NCBI GenBank assembly: GCA_017165825.1
Contig: CM029369.1
Location: 4,917,485-4,981,484 of the forward strand
Direction: 5' to 3'
Length of the DNA stretch: 64,000 bases
From: Hepsetus odoe
Taxonomy: Eukaryota; Chordata; Actinopteri; Characiformes; Hepsetidae
A model generated the notes under the pieces. That model did no database searches. It was not told the DNA's origin and saw only the letters and a program-made list of their open reading frames with translations. This document shows positions 1 to 12,338 of this stretch, piece after piece. Each line of letters starts with the position of its first letter. The stretch's first letter is position 1. A program made the position numbers and the translations under genes.

Positions 1-202
1 GAGAGGATATTTGCCTTCTCTTATTACCATTACGGAGGTGCATGATAACTCATGACCAGTAACAAACTTCAGGGATAGAACCGTGTATCTTTAGGCCCTT
101 TACAGCCTGTTGCATTTAAACATTCATTCCCATTTAATCTACTCAATATGCCAAAGATAAGACAGCTTGAAAGGCATAAAATAGCATTTTCTCTGAAAAG
201 GC

Positions 203-424
203 AAGTGAAAGGGACTATTTGTCATTGTGAAACAGCATAGCACACAGATAACCACAACAAATGCGACCTCTGTAGCAAGGGGCAACTATGTCCAGTGCTC
301 AGGGAGCAGTGATGGAAACGGTACCTTGCTCAAAGATACCTCAGAGCAGCCTACTGGCATGGGATTTGAACCCACAACCTTCCAGTCCTGGAGGCCAGTC
401 CCTAACCACTAGGCCAGCACTGCC
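203..424 (-). repeat. SINE family A copy
   Basis: This reverse-strand copy of a tRNA-derived SINE of about 260 bp is the most abundant repeat in the window. The family has a head with a Pol III A-box fit (TGGCCTAGTGG), a B-box (GGTTCGAATCC type), the body GGTACCGTCCCCATCACTGCTCC and a tail ending CACTTTCACTT. This copy is near full length and reads from CTAACCACTAGGCC at its right end back to aagtgaaag at its left. Confidence 0.85.
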
Positions 425-1455
425 ATATGCAAAGGCTTTTCACTGTTCATCTAGTATAGGTATATATTTCAAACGCAAATATATTACGCAAATATAGTTA
501 TTTTAAGCACTTGAAGGCTAAAAACAAGGGCTGCGTGTCTTATCAGCCAGGTCGACTTTTAACACTTTTCACTTCAGCTCAGAAAGCAGTTGTTAAGGAG
601 CTGAGTAGTAGGATCGGGTGTTTTAGGAGCCGAGTAAACACTGATGCGCAGAACATGGGGGGTATCCAGGGTCAGGGTTAGGAGCTCACAGATGAGCTCA
701 TCTGCTTGCTGTTAAAGCCCGTCCTGAATACACTGCTACTCTTAGCCTCTGTGATGGGGAAAGTAAAAAAGGCAGTGTTTTGAAGGAAAACCCCAACCTA
801 ACGCTGCAGCGCTCTTCTGATCCTCTGGATGGCACCATGCTAGCCTGTGTGCCGTGCTACAGCATCATTAGGGGTTCTGTCGACTTTCTTCTGTCTCTCC
901 GTCTCTCGCTCTTCTTGCATGTGAGTAGCGGTCGCCATGGCAACCCCTTAAGAAAGCAAGGTAAATATTGAGAGGGCAATTGATTTTGCTGGGGAAACTA
1001 ATAAAACAGAATTCAGCATTCAGTAAGGGAGGACAGCTGAGACAGGAAAAAAAAAAAAAAGCCCCGGAGAGCACACAGACCAACAACAACTCACCAAAGA
1101 TGTCAGAGTCCTCTCTCTGGTTCTATGCACTGTCGCCCCATTTAAAGGTCACTACAAGACCTTTCCCAACAAAAGGAAGCTGAGGTGTAGTTTCTTTGTG
1201 TAAAAAGTCATGTCAGATTAGAGGCACTCATGTCACTTCTTGGACTTCAGGGAGAGTGTAGAGAGTCTAGATCTTGATCTATTACACACTATATAATGAT
1301 GAACCTGGGGCTGGGCTACCATTGATTATTTGCAATCTCGAGGCCTTGAATGTAAGCCTCAAGAGTGATCCCACTAAGAAAAAAGTTTCTACACAGTGTC
1401 ACCAGCTCATATTGGAGTCTTTTTTTTTTGCACATATGGGCCCTCTCACCCGGGG
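425..1455. other. no gene; unannotated intergenic DNA
   Basis: I see no supported exon, RNA or mobile element here. The short open frames lack conserved motifs. An A13 run lies near 1049. Confidence 0.5.
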
Positions 1456-1742
1456 CAGAGTTGGCCTAGTGGTTAGGGACTAAACCCCAGGGTGAGACAA
1501 TTAAAAAAAAAGACTTAAGGGCTCGGCATCGCTGACTGCCTGCATGTTACTGCACCACTTGTTGATTCATTTACACTGGTAGGCGAGTTTGGGTAGCTGT
1601 CAACCATGGTCCATGGTCAGGGACTAGGCCCCAAGATCAGAAGGCTTTGGTTTTGAATCCCAGACTGGTAAGTAGCGATGAGGTTTCCTTGAGCATGGTA
1701 CTGCCCCCATCACTGCTCCCCATTTCATTGTGTTTCACTTGA
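1456..1742 (+). repeat. two degraded SINE family A pieces
   Basis: A short head fragment (GTTGGCCTAGTGGTTAGGGACT, 1456-1498) is followed after unrelated sequence by a more diverged copy from about 1600 to 1742, with CACTGCTCCCC and a tail-like tttcactt. Confidence 0.65.
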
Positions 1743-1745
1743 AAT

Positions 1746-2460
1746 GAGCAAGTGTGTTGGTTTTTTGACCTTGCAACTAAACCAGATAGTCTGGAGGGAA
1801 AGGACTGCAGAATTTACTAGCTGGACTCTTGCATTGTTTGTAGACAGGTTTTCAATCCCTTTTCATGAACAGGCTGTTACGTCATGGACTGTCAACCAAC
1901 CAAAAAACAAGGGAAGAAAAATCTATGCAGCTCCTGCTTGTCTAAGTTGTGACAGTGCATTTGATGAAGGTGGGCCTTTGTTGTAGTCATGGATACACTG
2001 GGACATTTTACTGTGCACACAGCTAATGTTATGATGGTAATCCATGAAGTAATCAATTCATATGTGTACTCAGTGCTGTCCGCTCACGCTCAGATCAGGA
2101 TGAACGTTAATGCCAGGTATAAACTGGTTTTCATTTTGAGAAGTTTATTATTAGTATGCTCTGTTTTCGATGAGGCTCGGCAATGCACAACTACATAATT
2201 CTGGGTAATCCTGCTGGTGACGGTAGGAATAATTTAATCTCATCATTAATGAAGTGTTTGGTTTTGTATGCAGCAGTTGTGTGTGCAGTTTTCTGAGCAC
2301 TGATTCTGCAGCCGCCACAGTTCATTACTAAGAACAGGCCCTGCCTGTGACTGGTTGACAGCTTCCCACAGCCGCCTACCAGTGGATAAATTAGTAAACA
2401 AGTCAACTAGTGGTGCAGTAACATGCAGGCAACAGGAGATGCTGCTTTTTGACGCTCATA
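1746..2460. other. no gene; unannotated intergenic DNA
   Basis: Nothing recognisable was seen. The open frames on both strands here carry no domain signature. Confidence 0.5.
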
Positions 2461-2467
2461 CACACAT

Positions 2468-2504
<37 letters not shown>

Positions 2505-2505
2505 G
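2461..2505 (+). repeat. (CA)n microsatellite
   Basis: Nearly pure CA dinucleotide run with few interruptions. Confidence 0.95.
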
Positions 2506-2729
2506 TGTAAGATAAGCTAAAGCTGAAAAAGCCATTTCATGGCCATTACTTCAGAAATTAACTTCAGAATGATATAACACGTCGTGTGACTTTTTTAAAA
2601 GAAAAGATGTTCTTGTGACATCTGCTCCCCATGCTCACCCAATTCTGTTTTCTTTTAATAACTGTCTTCTGTGCTTTGAGCTTCAGCTTCAGAAATCTCT
2701 GTATTCTCTCTTAATGAATTTCTAAAAGG

Positions 2730-2798
2730 TATCCATGGTTATCCACAAAGGTATATATATATATACCATATATACACCTTTGTGGATAACCATGGATA
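2730..2798. repeat. perfect 23-bp inverted repeat with TA-rich loop
   Basis: Arms at 2730-2752 and 2776-2798 are exact reverse complements (TATCCATGGTTATCC... and ...GGATAACCATGGATA). They are separated by a 23-nt alternating T/A-rich loop. No open frame or known element border goes with it. Confidence 0.9.
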
Positions 2799-2799
2799 T

Positions 2800-3466
2800 A
2801 TATATACACATCTGTTAAGAGTTCCTGGAGGCCACAAATGAACCACCATTAATGGAATCCCTTCCAGAGGAGGAAGGAAGGAGGTACAGAAGTGTCTGGC
2901 TGTAATTTAGTGTCATTGAAGCCTACAGGCTCATTGCTGGAACCCCAGAACGCTCTCAAAGCAAATCCACCTCATTCAGTCCACAGGCCTAGAGGACTGG
3001 CTCCATTACCCCAGCAGGAGACATTTCATAAAAGACAGAAGAAGGGAGTTGAATGGGTAATGCTCACTGCGATTCCTGTCTCTCCTCACACTTTATCTGT
3101 ATCTTCATCTGTCATTAAGCACTGAGGATGACACAGACGAGGAACATTTAGATGATCTGATGAAATGATAAGGCTAAATAATTGCACATTGCATATTTAC
3201 TCACTTCAAAAAAACCCCTAACATAAGAATAAATACAAATTGAATACTAAATGAATCTGAATATGATGTAGTGCTTTTACGCTTAAAGGAAGCCAGTGTT
3301 TGCCATTTCCATCCAATACCTGGCTGGCTAATTAGTTCTTCATTAAACTAAATCAGATATGCTGTGCAATTTTACAGATTCATGCAATGGCTGGAAGGGC
3401 TTAAGAAGTAAAGCATCAAACATGTCTTTTTTGAATGGAAAGGTTTAATTAATTATTGTGGCCCTG
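2800..3466. other. no gene; unannotated intergenic DNA
   Basis: Nothing supported was seen in this interval on either strand. Confidence 0.5.
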
Positions 3467-3610
3467 GGGCAGTGGTGGCCTAGTGGTTGGGGACTAGGCC
3501 CCATGATCAGAAGGTCGTGGGTTTGAATCCCAGACCAGTAGGTTATCTTGAGTTACCCTTGAGCGAGGTACCATCCCCATCACTGCTCCCTGGGTGCTTT
3601 CAAAAGCTTT
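3467..3610 (+). repeat. SINE family A copy, 3' truncated
   Basis: The head gcagtggtggcctagtgg and B-box region gtgggtttgaatccc are clear. The copy stops after CACTGCTCCCTGGGTGCTTTC and the tail is missing. Confidence 0.85.
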
Positions 3611-3727
3611 GTTGAGATCAATATTTGTGAACGTTGGCCAAAAAAGGGATTAAACACAAAATCATATTGATTTCTTAATGTTATTGGGGCTCATTTGCTG
3701 TTTTCAGCAACTCTGCACATGTACATA

Positions 3728-3952
3728 GGAAGTGGTGACCTAGTGTTTAGGGGCTAGGCCCCAAGATCGTGGTCGTGGGTTCGAATCCCAGACCAGAAGG
3801 TTGCCCTGAGCAAGGTACCACTCCTTTCACTGCTTCCTGGGCTCTTTTAATAGCTGCCCCCTTCTGCACGTGTGTATAGGTGAAAAGCAGAGGCTGAATT
3901 TCATTTAGTGCTCTGCTGTGTTTCACAATGACAAAATAGTCACTTTCACTTC
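3728..3952 (+). repeat. SINE family A copy, near full length
   Basis: It runs from agtggtgacctagtg through gtgggttcgaatccc (intact B-box) to the tail cacaatgacaaaatagtcactttcactt. Confidence 0.87.
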
Positions 3953-4147
3953 ACTACAAAGTCAGATTTCTCCATGGACTGTGGTGAAACATGTAGCAAC
4001 ATCAAATGCAGTGACATTATAATAAACCGACAGAGTTTCAGTATAGCCACCACTGTGTTTCTATTCATGCATTTTAAAAAATCAAACACACTGTGAAGAG
4101 TGACAACAATTCCTTTGAGATCGATGAAGTTTCTGATTTGCTGAAGT

Positions 4148-4260
4148 GCTCATCCACCCATTTACTCAACCACACTTTTCCTGCTGGTCCTGGGGACTGA
4201 ACCGTCAACCCTCAGGATTACAAGCCCTCCTCTTGAATCATTAGGCCATGGCTGCCCCAC
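4148..4260 (+). repeat. possible tail of dispersed fish repeat C
   Basis: It contains ggggactgaaccgtcaaccc and attaggccatggctgcccc, a tRNA-like end resembling the tails of the longer copies at 17590 and 32338. The assignment is tentative. Confidence 0.4.
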
Positions 4261-4264
4261 ATGT

Positions 4265-5495
4265 GAACCATTAGTATATTCAGCATTACTAGAAGTGTTA
4301 GACATCCAATTTGCAGCACGTCTACATGATTATGTACAAATTAAGTTTCTAAAAGCATCTTAACGGCAAAAATATTACACAGAGTAAAGTAAGAAATAGA
4401 AATTGAGGTAGTGCACTGGAATGACTCATGAATGATGAGTATAGCAGGGAGAAGAAGAGACCATGTAAAGGGTGGAAATGGTCTTTTACAGTGTTAACAG
4501 CCCTGGCTATTCTGATAAATGTCTCTCAGGGAAGCTGAGACTGCTGTTACTATATGCTGCATCACAGCCCTCGTACCCGACAGTAAGGCAGCTGTCTGGT
4601 ACGGATAGTATAATGCAAGTTTGTTCCCAGTCTTGTAAATCATACCCTTTTCCATTAGAATACAGAAGCTTAAACACAGCCAGGAAGTGCATTCATTGTA
4701 TTGCTACTGTGAAATGGTTTAAAGAAATCCAAATTAAATCTATTTAAGAGTCTTCAGCATAGAACATCTTGGCCTAGACACAGTTTTACAGAATCTTTGG
4801 CCAAAACCCTTGTCAGTCTTTGCCACTAGCACCAAGTCTTACTCTTCCTTTTGGCTAGTTTAATGCTAAAGGGGTTGCATGAGGTGGTAGGGCTTCATGG
4901 ACCTTCAAATATAGAATTTCAAGAGGCATACTTCAAACAAAGTGTTTTTCTCAAAAAAAAACCATCAATTGCAGTTTTTAACTCGTTTAATAAAGATTAA
5001 GCTCCTTAGATTATAGTCCTTTTGTTTATAACAAGCACTGATTGTTAACACTGAAGTCTCTGTAGATGAATCATTTTCATATTGGACTCTCCCTTTGAAG
5101 GAATACGACACCGTACATGTAAGCAAAGTTCAGAATCCCTGACAGTCGTTGCCCAGAAGTGAAGCAGCTCTTATTTGATTGGTGACTTGGTTGATGTGAG
5201 AGCTTCTAAGATGAGATTGGCTCTTTGGGAAAATGTATTGCATCCAATTACATAAAGGCCACTGCTGCTGTATGGGGTTCTTGAAGGCTTGTCCCATTTT
5301 GTAGGAAACATTTCAACACTTCCTCTTGGAACTGGGTTCCAAAGAATCAGGGGACGCTTGAAAAGAAGGGTAAGGAATAAACGTAAGAAACAGGATTGGG
5401 GGAACAAAACATTTTCTCAAGTAGCTGGATGAAGAGCCGTAGATGTTTTTCCAACAGGACTAAAGAAGCTCCACATATACTGAGACCACAGTGGC
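4265..5495. other. no gene; unannotated intergenic DNA
   Basis: Nothing recognisable was seen on either strand. Confidence 0.5.
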
Positions 5496-5499
5496 TGCT

Positions 5500-5752
5500 A
5501 TGTGGTGGCCTAGTAGTTAGAGAGTTGGCCCCAGAATCAGAAGGTCATGGGTTTGAATCCCAGACCAGCGGGTTGCCCTGAGGTACCCTTTAGCAAGGTA
5601 CCATCCACGTCACTGCTCCTCGGGCACTTTCAAAAGCTGTCCCCTGTTTCATGTGTTAGTGTGTATGGGTGAAATGCAGAGGTGTAATCTTGATGTGGTT
5701 CACCGTGTGTTGTGCTTCGTTTCACAATGACACGAATAGTCACTTTCACTTT
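5500..5752 (+). repeat. SINE family A copy, full length
   Basis: The complete head-to-tail copy runs from tgtggtggcctagtag to cacgaatagtcactttcactt. Confidence 0.88.
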
Positions 5753-5754
5753 TT

Positions 5755-6935
5755 GTGTGTTTAACATATAGGGTTCAAAATGACCAAAAAAACTCAACAA
5801 AACAGACATTTACTTAATCGTGTCCACTTTACTGTACGATAAAATTAAATGGAGAATAAAGCAGAGCTGCTCATTTTCTAGGAACACTGGCGCACTCTTT
5901 GTAACAGTAAACAATTGTTACTTTTTTGTTACATTTACAATTTACACCACTAGACTACTGAGAGTAATTACATATTCAAAAAGGGAAGCCGAGCAAAGGT
6001 TTGTGTAAGCTCTGGCACCGTAAGACAGATGAGATAAAGACCAATGATACAACAGCTTTGACCTATGAACCTGGCTGCTGCCCTGGACCAATCAAAACTC
6101 CTGATATCAGTTCTCCCATCAACCCTCTGTGCTCTGTGACAAATGAGGCTTCACTGCGCTGTCCCACGTAGCGATCGCACCATGACAAATGCTTTAGCTT
6201 CAGTCATTTGTATTCATTTCCATTGTGATGGAGGAAAGCACATTGCTAAAACTCAGCTTACAGCTCAACGGTTCGAGCCTGTTCTGTGAAAAAACTCAGG
6301 ATTACTAGTTCAAAACCCAGACAGGAGACAATATATGTTTTGAAATGATGTGCTTCATGAATAAATGTGGTTGGATGTGACTTAATTTGGTGCTCTATTG
6401 TTATTTCCTTTTGCTGTCAATGAAAGAAGCCTCATACCTACGGGTTCTTTATGATCTTTAGAACCGGGATTGATTTGGCTCTGATGTTTGTTTCGTCAAA
6501 CCTATTGGAAAAGATCTCAGATGGTTCCTCATAAAGCTGTGTCAAGCTGTGTCAAGGCAAAGGTTACTCTGAAGAATATGAACGTTTCGTGCTCAAATCT
6601 GATTGGCTGAGCTGATTATGTTGCTCACATTGACCACATAGAGTTCATTCATAGTGGGAACTAGGCATTAGTATATCTATGAAGTAAATGCGCCAAAAAC
6701 TTTAGAACGTTTATAAGAAGATGGTTTAATTCAACGTATTTTCCTGAAAACTACAACCACTGATCCAATTAGCAGATAGCTAACAGGCTCCATCACTAAT
6801 TCTATGTATCCAATAGGGGACCAGGAGACCCACCAAGACAGAACACCAGCACGACCGAACACCATACTAAATTTACAAAGGATAAACTGACGTTCAAAAA
6901 CCAAAAACCCTCTTCATAAGGCTATTAATGAATCT
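5755..6935. other. no gene; unannotated intergenic DNA
   Basis: AT-rich, with no coding or repeat family recognised. Confidence 0.5.
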
Positions 6936-6939
6936 TCTT

Positions 6940-7195
6940 TTTCTTTCAGCTGCTCCCGTTTAGGAGTCGCCACAGCGGATCAACCGTCTCCATTTCTTCC
7001 TGTCCTCTGCATCTTCCTGCTTCAAACCGACCACCTGCATGTCCTCTCTCACCAGATCCATAAACCTCCTCTTTGGTATTCCTCTTCTCTTTCCTGGCAG
7101 CTCCATCCTCAACATCCTCCTTCCAGTATAATCCTCGTCTCTCCTCTGGACATGTCCAGTCCAACGCAACCTTGCTTCTCTAACTTTGTCTCCAA
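6940..7195 (-). mobile_element. LINE reverse transcriptase C-terminal fragment (RTE-like)
   Basis: The minus strand encodes MRWTGHVQRRDEDYTGRRML, RFMDLVREDMQVVG and KQEDAEDRKKWRRLIRCGD. This is the conserved end of a non-LTR retrotransposon protein widespread in animal genomes (GHVxRRDE, RRWxDxVxEDM and RxxWRRxIR motifs). It is severely 5' truncated and only about 80 codons remain. The family name is from memory of these motifs. Confidence 0.75.
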
Positions 7196-7199
7196 GACG

Positions 7200-8968
7200 T
7201 CTAACAGTTGTAATCCATTTTGAAAATATTTTTGTTTGGATGTTTAATAATTTAGGTTTCTGTTTAATGATTAAAAGACATGGTTATGTTGTCTAATGTG
7301 CATACAGTTGCCTTATTGCATCAAAGTGTAAAAATAGAATATCTCTGTCACAAAATACCACAACAGCGGTAAACATTTCAGACTGACTTCAGGTCAAGAA
7401 GCTTCAAACATGCCGGTCACTAAAGTAAATATAATATTGTCCAAAATGAATCCCAGGTGAGCTGAGTGACATGGGCCTGACACTAGCAAAATGGGTTAAT
7501 GGCATTAAAAGCTGGTATTAATCGCCTGGTTTTATAATAATCTATAATATTCTAACCAGTATAAGTGTCTTAAAGAAGTCATTCTATGCACTGTATAGCT
7601 ATGCTCCATGAGCAGTCTGAGCAGGCAGTTTCTAATGAAATAAAGATCTAAAACTGTTCATAAAAACTTTTATTACAGGTTTTAGCAACTGAGCCAGGCA
7701 TCATCAGGGTGTGCACCAAGGGGCTCTGGGGTTGTACCTGCATTTTCTAATAAAAAAAGGTTCTTTGTGAAAGGTTAGCAGGGCGGTAGATGCTTGGTGT
7801 GCGGTGCGTGTCGGCTGCAGACAATAAATACTGGAGTGACAGGTGGAGGTGGAGGGATGTTTATTGCATCAGGGAGAGGTTCTGTTTCATGCATGCTGTG
7901 ATCCCTCATATCGCTTTGTTTACCTACGCTGAGGTGAGTTTGGGAAAAGAAGCTTCACGTCGACGCGCGGCTCCCGCGCCAAGGACGAAGCATGGAGGGC
8001 TCGTAAGTGATTGATGCCGGGATAAATTAAATCGCAATCGAAGGACATAATGCACGGCTGGGGCTGCAATTCATCAATTTAACCCTAAAAAGAGCAATTA
8101 CAGCACATTCTACTGAGTTTAGCCTTCAGCCAGCGAGAAACAGGGAGAGACGATGGCGTATTCATGAGCCATCAACACTGTGTCATCATGACACGCCATT
8201 CATCTGCATGAGCATTCAGCCACATTGATGGGGGCCTCGTTTGATTAATCTGCAGCTTGGAAAAAGCAATAACAGTGCAGATCATCTCTGTATCCCTCAT
8301 TCACAAGACTAGCGCTACTGTACTAGCTTGACTCAACCATTTCTCCATATGTCAGGCCTTTTCTCTGCATTGCTGGCCATGTATGAGAAATCCAGTGCAA
8401 GCGTTGGTACTGTAAAGTGCAGAATTATGCCTAGCAGACACTGGAAGATATCTGGAGCTAAAGAGCAGCTGGGCAGATCAGTTGAGCGGCCCATCTTGTA
8501 GAGAAAAGGACCTCAGGGGTTATGTTTTGGAGTCTATCACTTGAAGACAAAATGCCTGTAAAAATGAGAAGAGAAATGCTTTGCACCAATTTTAACAGCA
8601 GGTTCTGGGTTCTCACTGCATCTCCTCTCCTAAGAATACATTTCATAGCAGTTTTTTCTCGGGTCTGTGTTTACAGGTATTATCACAGTCTGCCAGACGT
8701 CTGATTCTCACTTGCTTCTCGTAACCAACTTGCTTTTACAAAAAAAAACAAGACATTTCCTTTACAGAAAACTGCTGCTGGCGGTCGTTGTTAACCCGGG
8801 CCTCGACTGATCCGGTATGGAATTCTGCTTCGTTGTCCGCAAATTAATTTGGCAAAAGTTTTACACCGGATGCCCTTCCTAACGTAACCCTCCCCATTTA
8901 TCCGGGCTTGGCACCGGCATGAAGAAATACACTGGCTTGGGCATCTCTAGCGGCTGGGTTCAACAGCA
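7200..8968. other. no gene; unannotated intergenic DNA
   Basis: I recognise no exon or repeat. The part around 8100-8290 has even composition without simple repeats and might include conserved non-coding sequence; that is a guess without alignment. Confidence 0.45.
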
Positions 8969-8970
8969 TG

Positions 8971-9193
8971 TGAAAGTGAAAGTGACTAGTCTTGTCATTG
9001 TGAAACACAACACAGCAAAAAATAAAGCCTCTGCATTTTACCCATACGTGCAGCAGGGGACAGGTATTTAAAGTGCAATGATGGGGATGGTACCTTGCTC
9101 AAGGGTACCTTACCTCAGGGAAACCTACTAGTATAGGATTCAAACCCACAACCTTTTGATGCTGGAGCCGACTCCCTAACCACTAGGCCACAA
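8971..9193 (-). repeat. SINE family A copy
   Basis: The reverse-strand copy starts with the inverted tail gaaagtgaaagtgactag and ends ccactaggccacaac. Confidence 0.86.
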
Positions 9194-9229
9194 CATGTGA
9201 CACGTAAAATCGTGAAGCGTTCCTTTTTT

Positions 9230-9358
9230 AGTGGCAGCGGTGGCCGAGTGGTAGGGAAGTTGGCCCCAGGATTGAAAGGTCATGGGTTTAATTCACTAGA
9301 TTGGTGTGAGGTACCCTTGAGCAAGGTACTGTACCCATCACTGCTCCCCAGGTGCTGG
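9230..9358 (+). repeat. SINE family A copy, 3' truncated
   Basis: The head agtggcagcggtggccgagtgg reads through gtacccttgagcaagg to actgctccccaggtgc. It lies 36 bp from an inverted copy (8971-9193), so the two form a potential foldback pair. Confidence 0.83.
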
Positions 9359-9717
9359 AAAGAGTCTTGTGGTTCATTGCATGCTGGGATTTACCGTGAC
9401 AATTTTTCACTTCATATTTTATTTTGAAATGATATTTGTAGAAAGCTTATAACACTTAAACACCAAAAAGATTCAAGACAGTAAACAAAAGTTTGAAATA
9501 ATCATCCTGTTTTCCAGATGTGGCATGGCTAAAATATTTAATAATGCAATTTAAAATTTCGGCAGCAGCAAAATATTTAATCATGCAGCTGCATGTAATA
9601 CAGAGACACTGTAATAAGAAAACTTCAGCCCAACACAGTAAAGCTGCTTCAGATTATACTGGTTTTCTGTAAAATACAAGAACGCACACATGCATTAACT
9701 CATTTTTTACATGCGTG

Positions 9718-9768
9718 CACACACCCACACACACACCCCCCCACACACACACACACATACACAAACAG
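9718..9768 (+). repeat. (CA)n microsatellite with a C-run
   Basis: CA-rich tract interrupted by a C7 run. Confidence 0.9.
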
Positions 9769-9991
9769 TTGTTGCATTACAAACAGTCTGTTGGCCATGG
9801 GGAAGAGCTCTGTGTAATGAGCACTGCTAGACATGGCCAGCATTGCAATGGTCTGGTGATCATCAGCATTTTGCTTTCAGTCCACAGCAGAACATAAAAT
9901 CATGAACTCAGTCTTTCAGCACCTCCCTCTCCACACACACACAAACACACCCCTATCTCAGCTTGACTCATCTGTGGTGCCTTTACACATG

Positions 9992-10172
9992 GTGGTGATG
10001 GTCTAGTGGAAGGATGCTCCCCTACAGCCCAAGAGGTCACAGGTTCAAATCCCACCTCCAGCACTACCATCACTGGGTTCCTGAGCAAAACCCTCAACCC
10101 CGAGTTGCTCCAGGGAGACCGTCCCTGTAATCGGGAACTGTAAGTTGCTCTGCAGTGTCAGATAGATGCGGT
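9992..10172 (+). repeat. SINE family B copy
   Basis: This second tRNA-derived family has the A-box fit TGGTCTAGTGG, the B-box variant GGTTCAAATCC, then TTCCTGAGCAAAACCCTCAACCC and a 3' part related to ...gtaagttgctctg. It is distinct from family A after the B-box. Confidence 0.8.
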
Positions 10173-10345
10173 GAAATTAAATTTACAATATACTGTGATT
10201 TTTTTTTTTTTTTGCAGGTATTTACATTTAGGCATTTATCAATACATATTATAAAGCACCTTCCGTATCTGAGCAAAAATATTTGAACATAAAGTAAATC
10301 CTGCAGCCAGGTTTCTTCAGCACATTACTGTTTTGTTTTTTTTTG

Positions 10346-10545
10346 GTGAAAGTGCAAGTGACTATGTCAATATGAAACACAGCAGAACACACAGTGAAAC
10401 ATCATGAAATGCTTCTCTGCATTTAACCCACACACACCCTGCAGCAGGGGGAAGCTATGTCCAGCATCCAGGAAGCAGTGATGGGGACGGTACCTTGTTC
10501 AAGGGAACCTCAAGGCAACCTACTGGTCCGGGATTCAAACCCATG
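10346..10545 (-). repeat. SINE family A copy, head missing
   Basis: The inverted tail gtgaaagtgcaagtgacta leads through gggacggtaccttgttcaagg to gggattcaaaccca. The tRNA head is absent. Confidence 0.82.
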
Positions 10546-10884
10546 TGAAGGGATGTTTTTTAACATCAGGCCTTTTGAGACCAATTTGTTATTTTCTTTT
10601 TGGAGTGTGGAGTGGATGGAGTTGGATACATGAGGGGGATGAGAAAGTTTGCCATGTAAAGAAAAACACTAAGTACCATTCAGCCAAACAGGTACAAATC
10701 TAAAGATTTCAGCATCACAGTCATTTGTTGGTTTAGGCTATATGTTCAAATAAAGCTGTTAGTAACGAGTGTTACTGCCAGAAAATTAGAAATAATGGAA
10801 AGTAAAGCCCTTTTACTCTCATCATGAAATCACCATATTGAATAATCTCAGGAAATGCATTTCTTCATGAAACAGTAAACAACA

Positions 10885-10930
10885 CTGTTGGAGGTCTAGT
10901 GGTCAGATACTCGTCTACGGACAAAGAGAC
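10885..10930 (+). repeat. SINE family B head fragment
   Basis: ggaggtctagtggtcagatactcgtctacgg resembles the first 30 bases of the family B copies at 9992 and 14572. Confidence 0.5.
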
Positions 10931-11032
10931 ACGAACACAAGAAACAAACCTAAGACACGGTAAACACAACGTCTCAGTTGTTACCTTTTAAAATTAAGTG
11001 CAATAAACAAAGTGTGGTTCTTTTAGAGTTTG

Positions 11033-11234
11033 AAAGTGAAAGTGACTACCCTTGTCATTGTGAAATGCAGCACAGCACAACAAAATTCAACCTCTGCATT
11101 TGACCTGTACACACGTGTGGCTATTGAAAGCAGTGATGGGGACAGTACCTTGTTCAAGGGTACATCAGGGCAACCTACTTGGGAGGGAATCGAACTGGGG
11201 TCAACTCCCAAACCACTAGGCCATCGCTGCCCCT
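11033..11234 (-). repeat. SINE family A copy
   Basis: The near-complete inverted copy runs from gaaagtgaaagtgactac to accactaggccatcgctgcccc. Confidence 0.86.
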
Positions 11235-11239
11235 TGCAA

Positions 11240-11960
11240 AGCAGTAGACTGTAGACAAACATATCGCCTTGTTCCTTCATTAACTTTCCCACTAATAACA
11301 AACATTTCAATTTAATGAATTAATATAAAATGCCAAAACAATTTCTTTATTAGTACTGTTTGCTGATCAAATAACTACCATGACAGCTATGCTAATTTTC
11401 TTTAGCACAGGTTTTTTCTCCATCAGGTCACCGGCTCTATGCGAGCAGCAGACCATTTGTTCATAGAGGTGTGTGTTTATTAATGAAAACGGAATGATTT
11501 TAAACTACCAACATGCAGGTTGTAAAAATGAAATAGTGGCGAATAAGTAAAATAATGTACATGGTTTGCAATAATGAGCACTTCACATAAAAACCATTCC
11601 GTGCAACAACAAATTGCTTTAAAATTAGAGTTTATTGGATTTTGGGCAGTGAGTATTTGAAAACATGATGGAAGTTCATATAAATATTTCAGGGCACTGA
11701 CTTTGTTAAAGCATAAGATCAGTTTCATCTGAGTTTCAGCAGGAAAAGAGAGAAAAGAAGTGTTAAAAGTGAAAAATTTATAACAAGAGTGTGGTGTGAG
11801 TGGACGTCTCTGCGGGTGCTCTGAGGTGAGGGGCTGCAGTTTGATGAAGGGCTGAGTGGGACTGATAGGCCTGAGGAGCTGATCTGATGGGGTTTGATGG
11901 GACACAGTAATTGGCTTGACAGCATCTGATGAGGGTACTGACGTGTGCTTCCAAAGTCAT
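11240..11960. other. no gene; AT-rich intergenic DNA
   Basis: Nothing supported was seen. Long open frames on the minus strand are continuations of the simple-sequence frames to the right. Confidence 0.5.
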
Positions 11961-11964
11961 ACCA

Positions 11965-11969
11965 GAGAA

Positions 11970-12000
<31 letters not shown>

Positions 12001-12137
12001 CAGACAGACAGACAGAAAAATAGAGAGACAGAGACAGAGTAGAGCAACAGAGTAATGATAGTAAAGTAAGAGAGAGCAAGAAGAAACTAGAGAGCAAGAT
12101 CCAAAACAGAAGAGAGAGAAATACAAGTGAAAGAAAG

Positions 12138-12183
<46 letters not shown>

Positions 12184-12283
12184 GATAAAAAACAAACAGA
12201 GACAAAAAGAAAAAAAGAGGGATAGAAAGTTAATGAAAAAATGTGAGGGATGGAAAACTAGAAATACATATTGAGAAGGAAGA

Positions 12284-12338
<55 letters not shown>

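Noticed and set aside
3467..3560. SINE heads as functional tRNA genes
   Set aside because: The A and B boxes fit, but the anticodon arm and acceptor pairing are not credible and each head is followed by the same SINE body.
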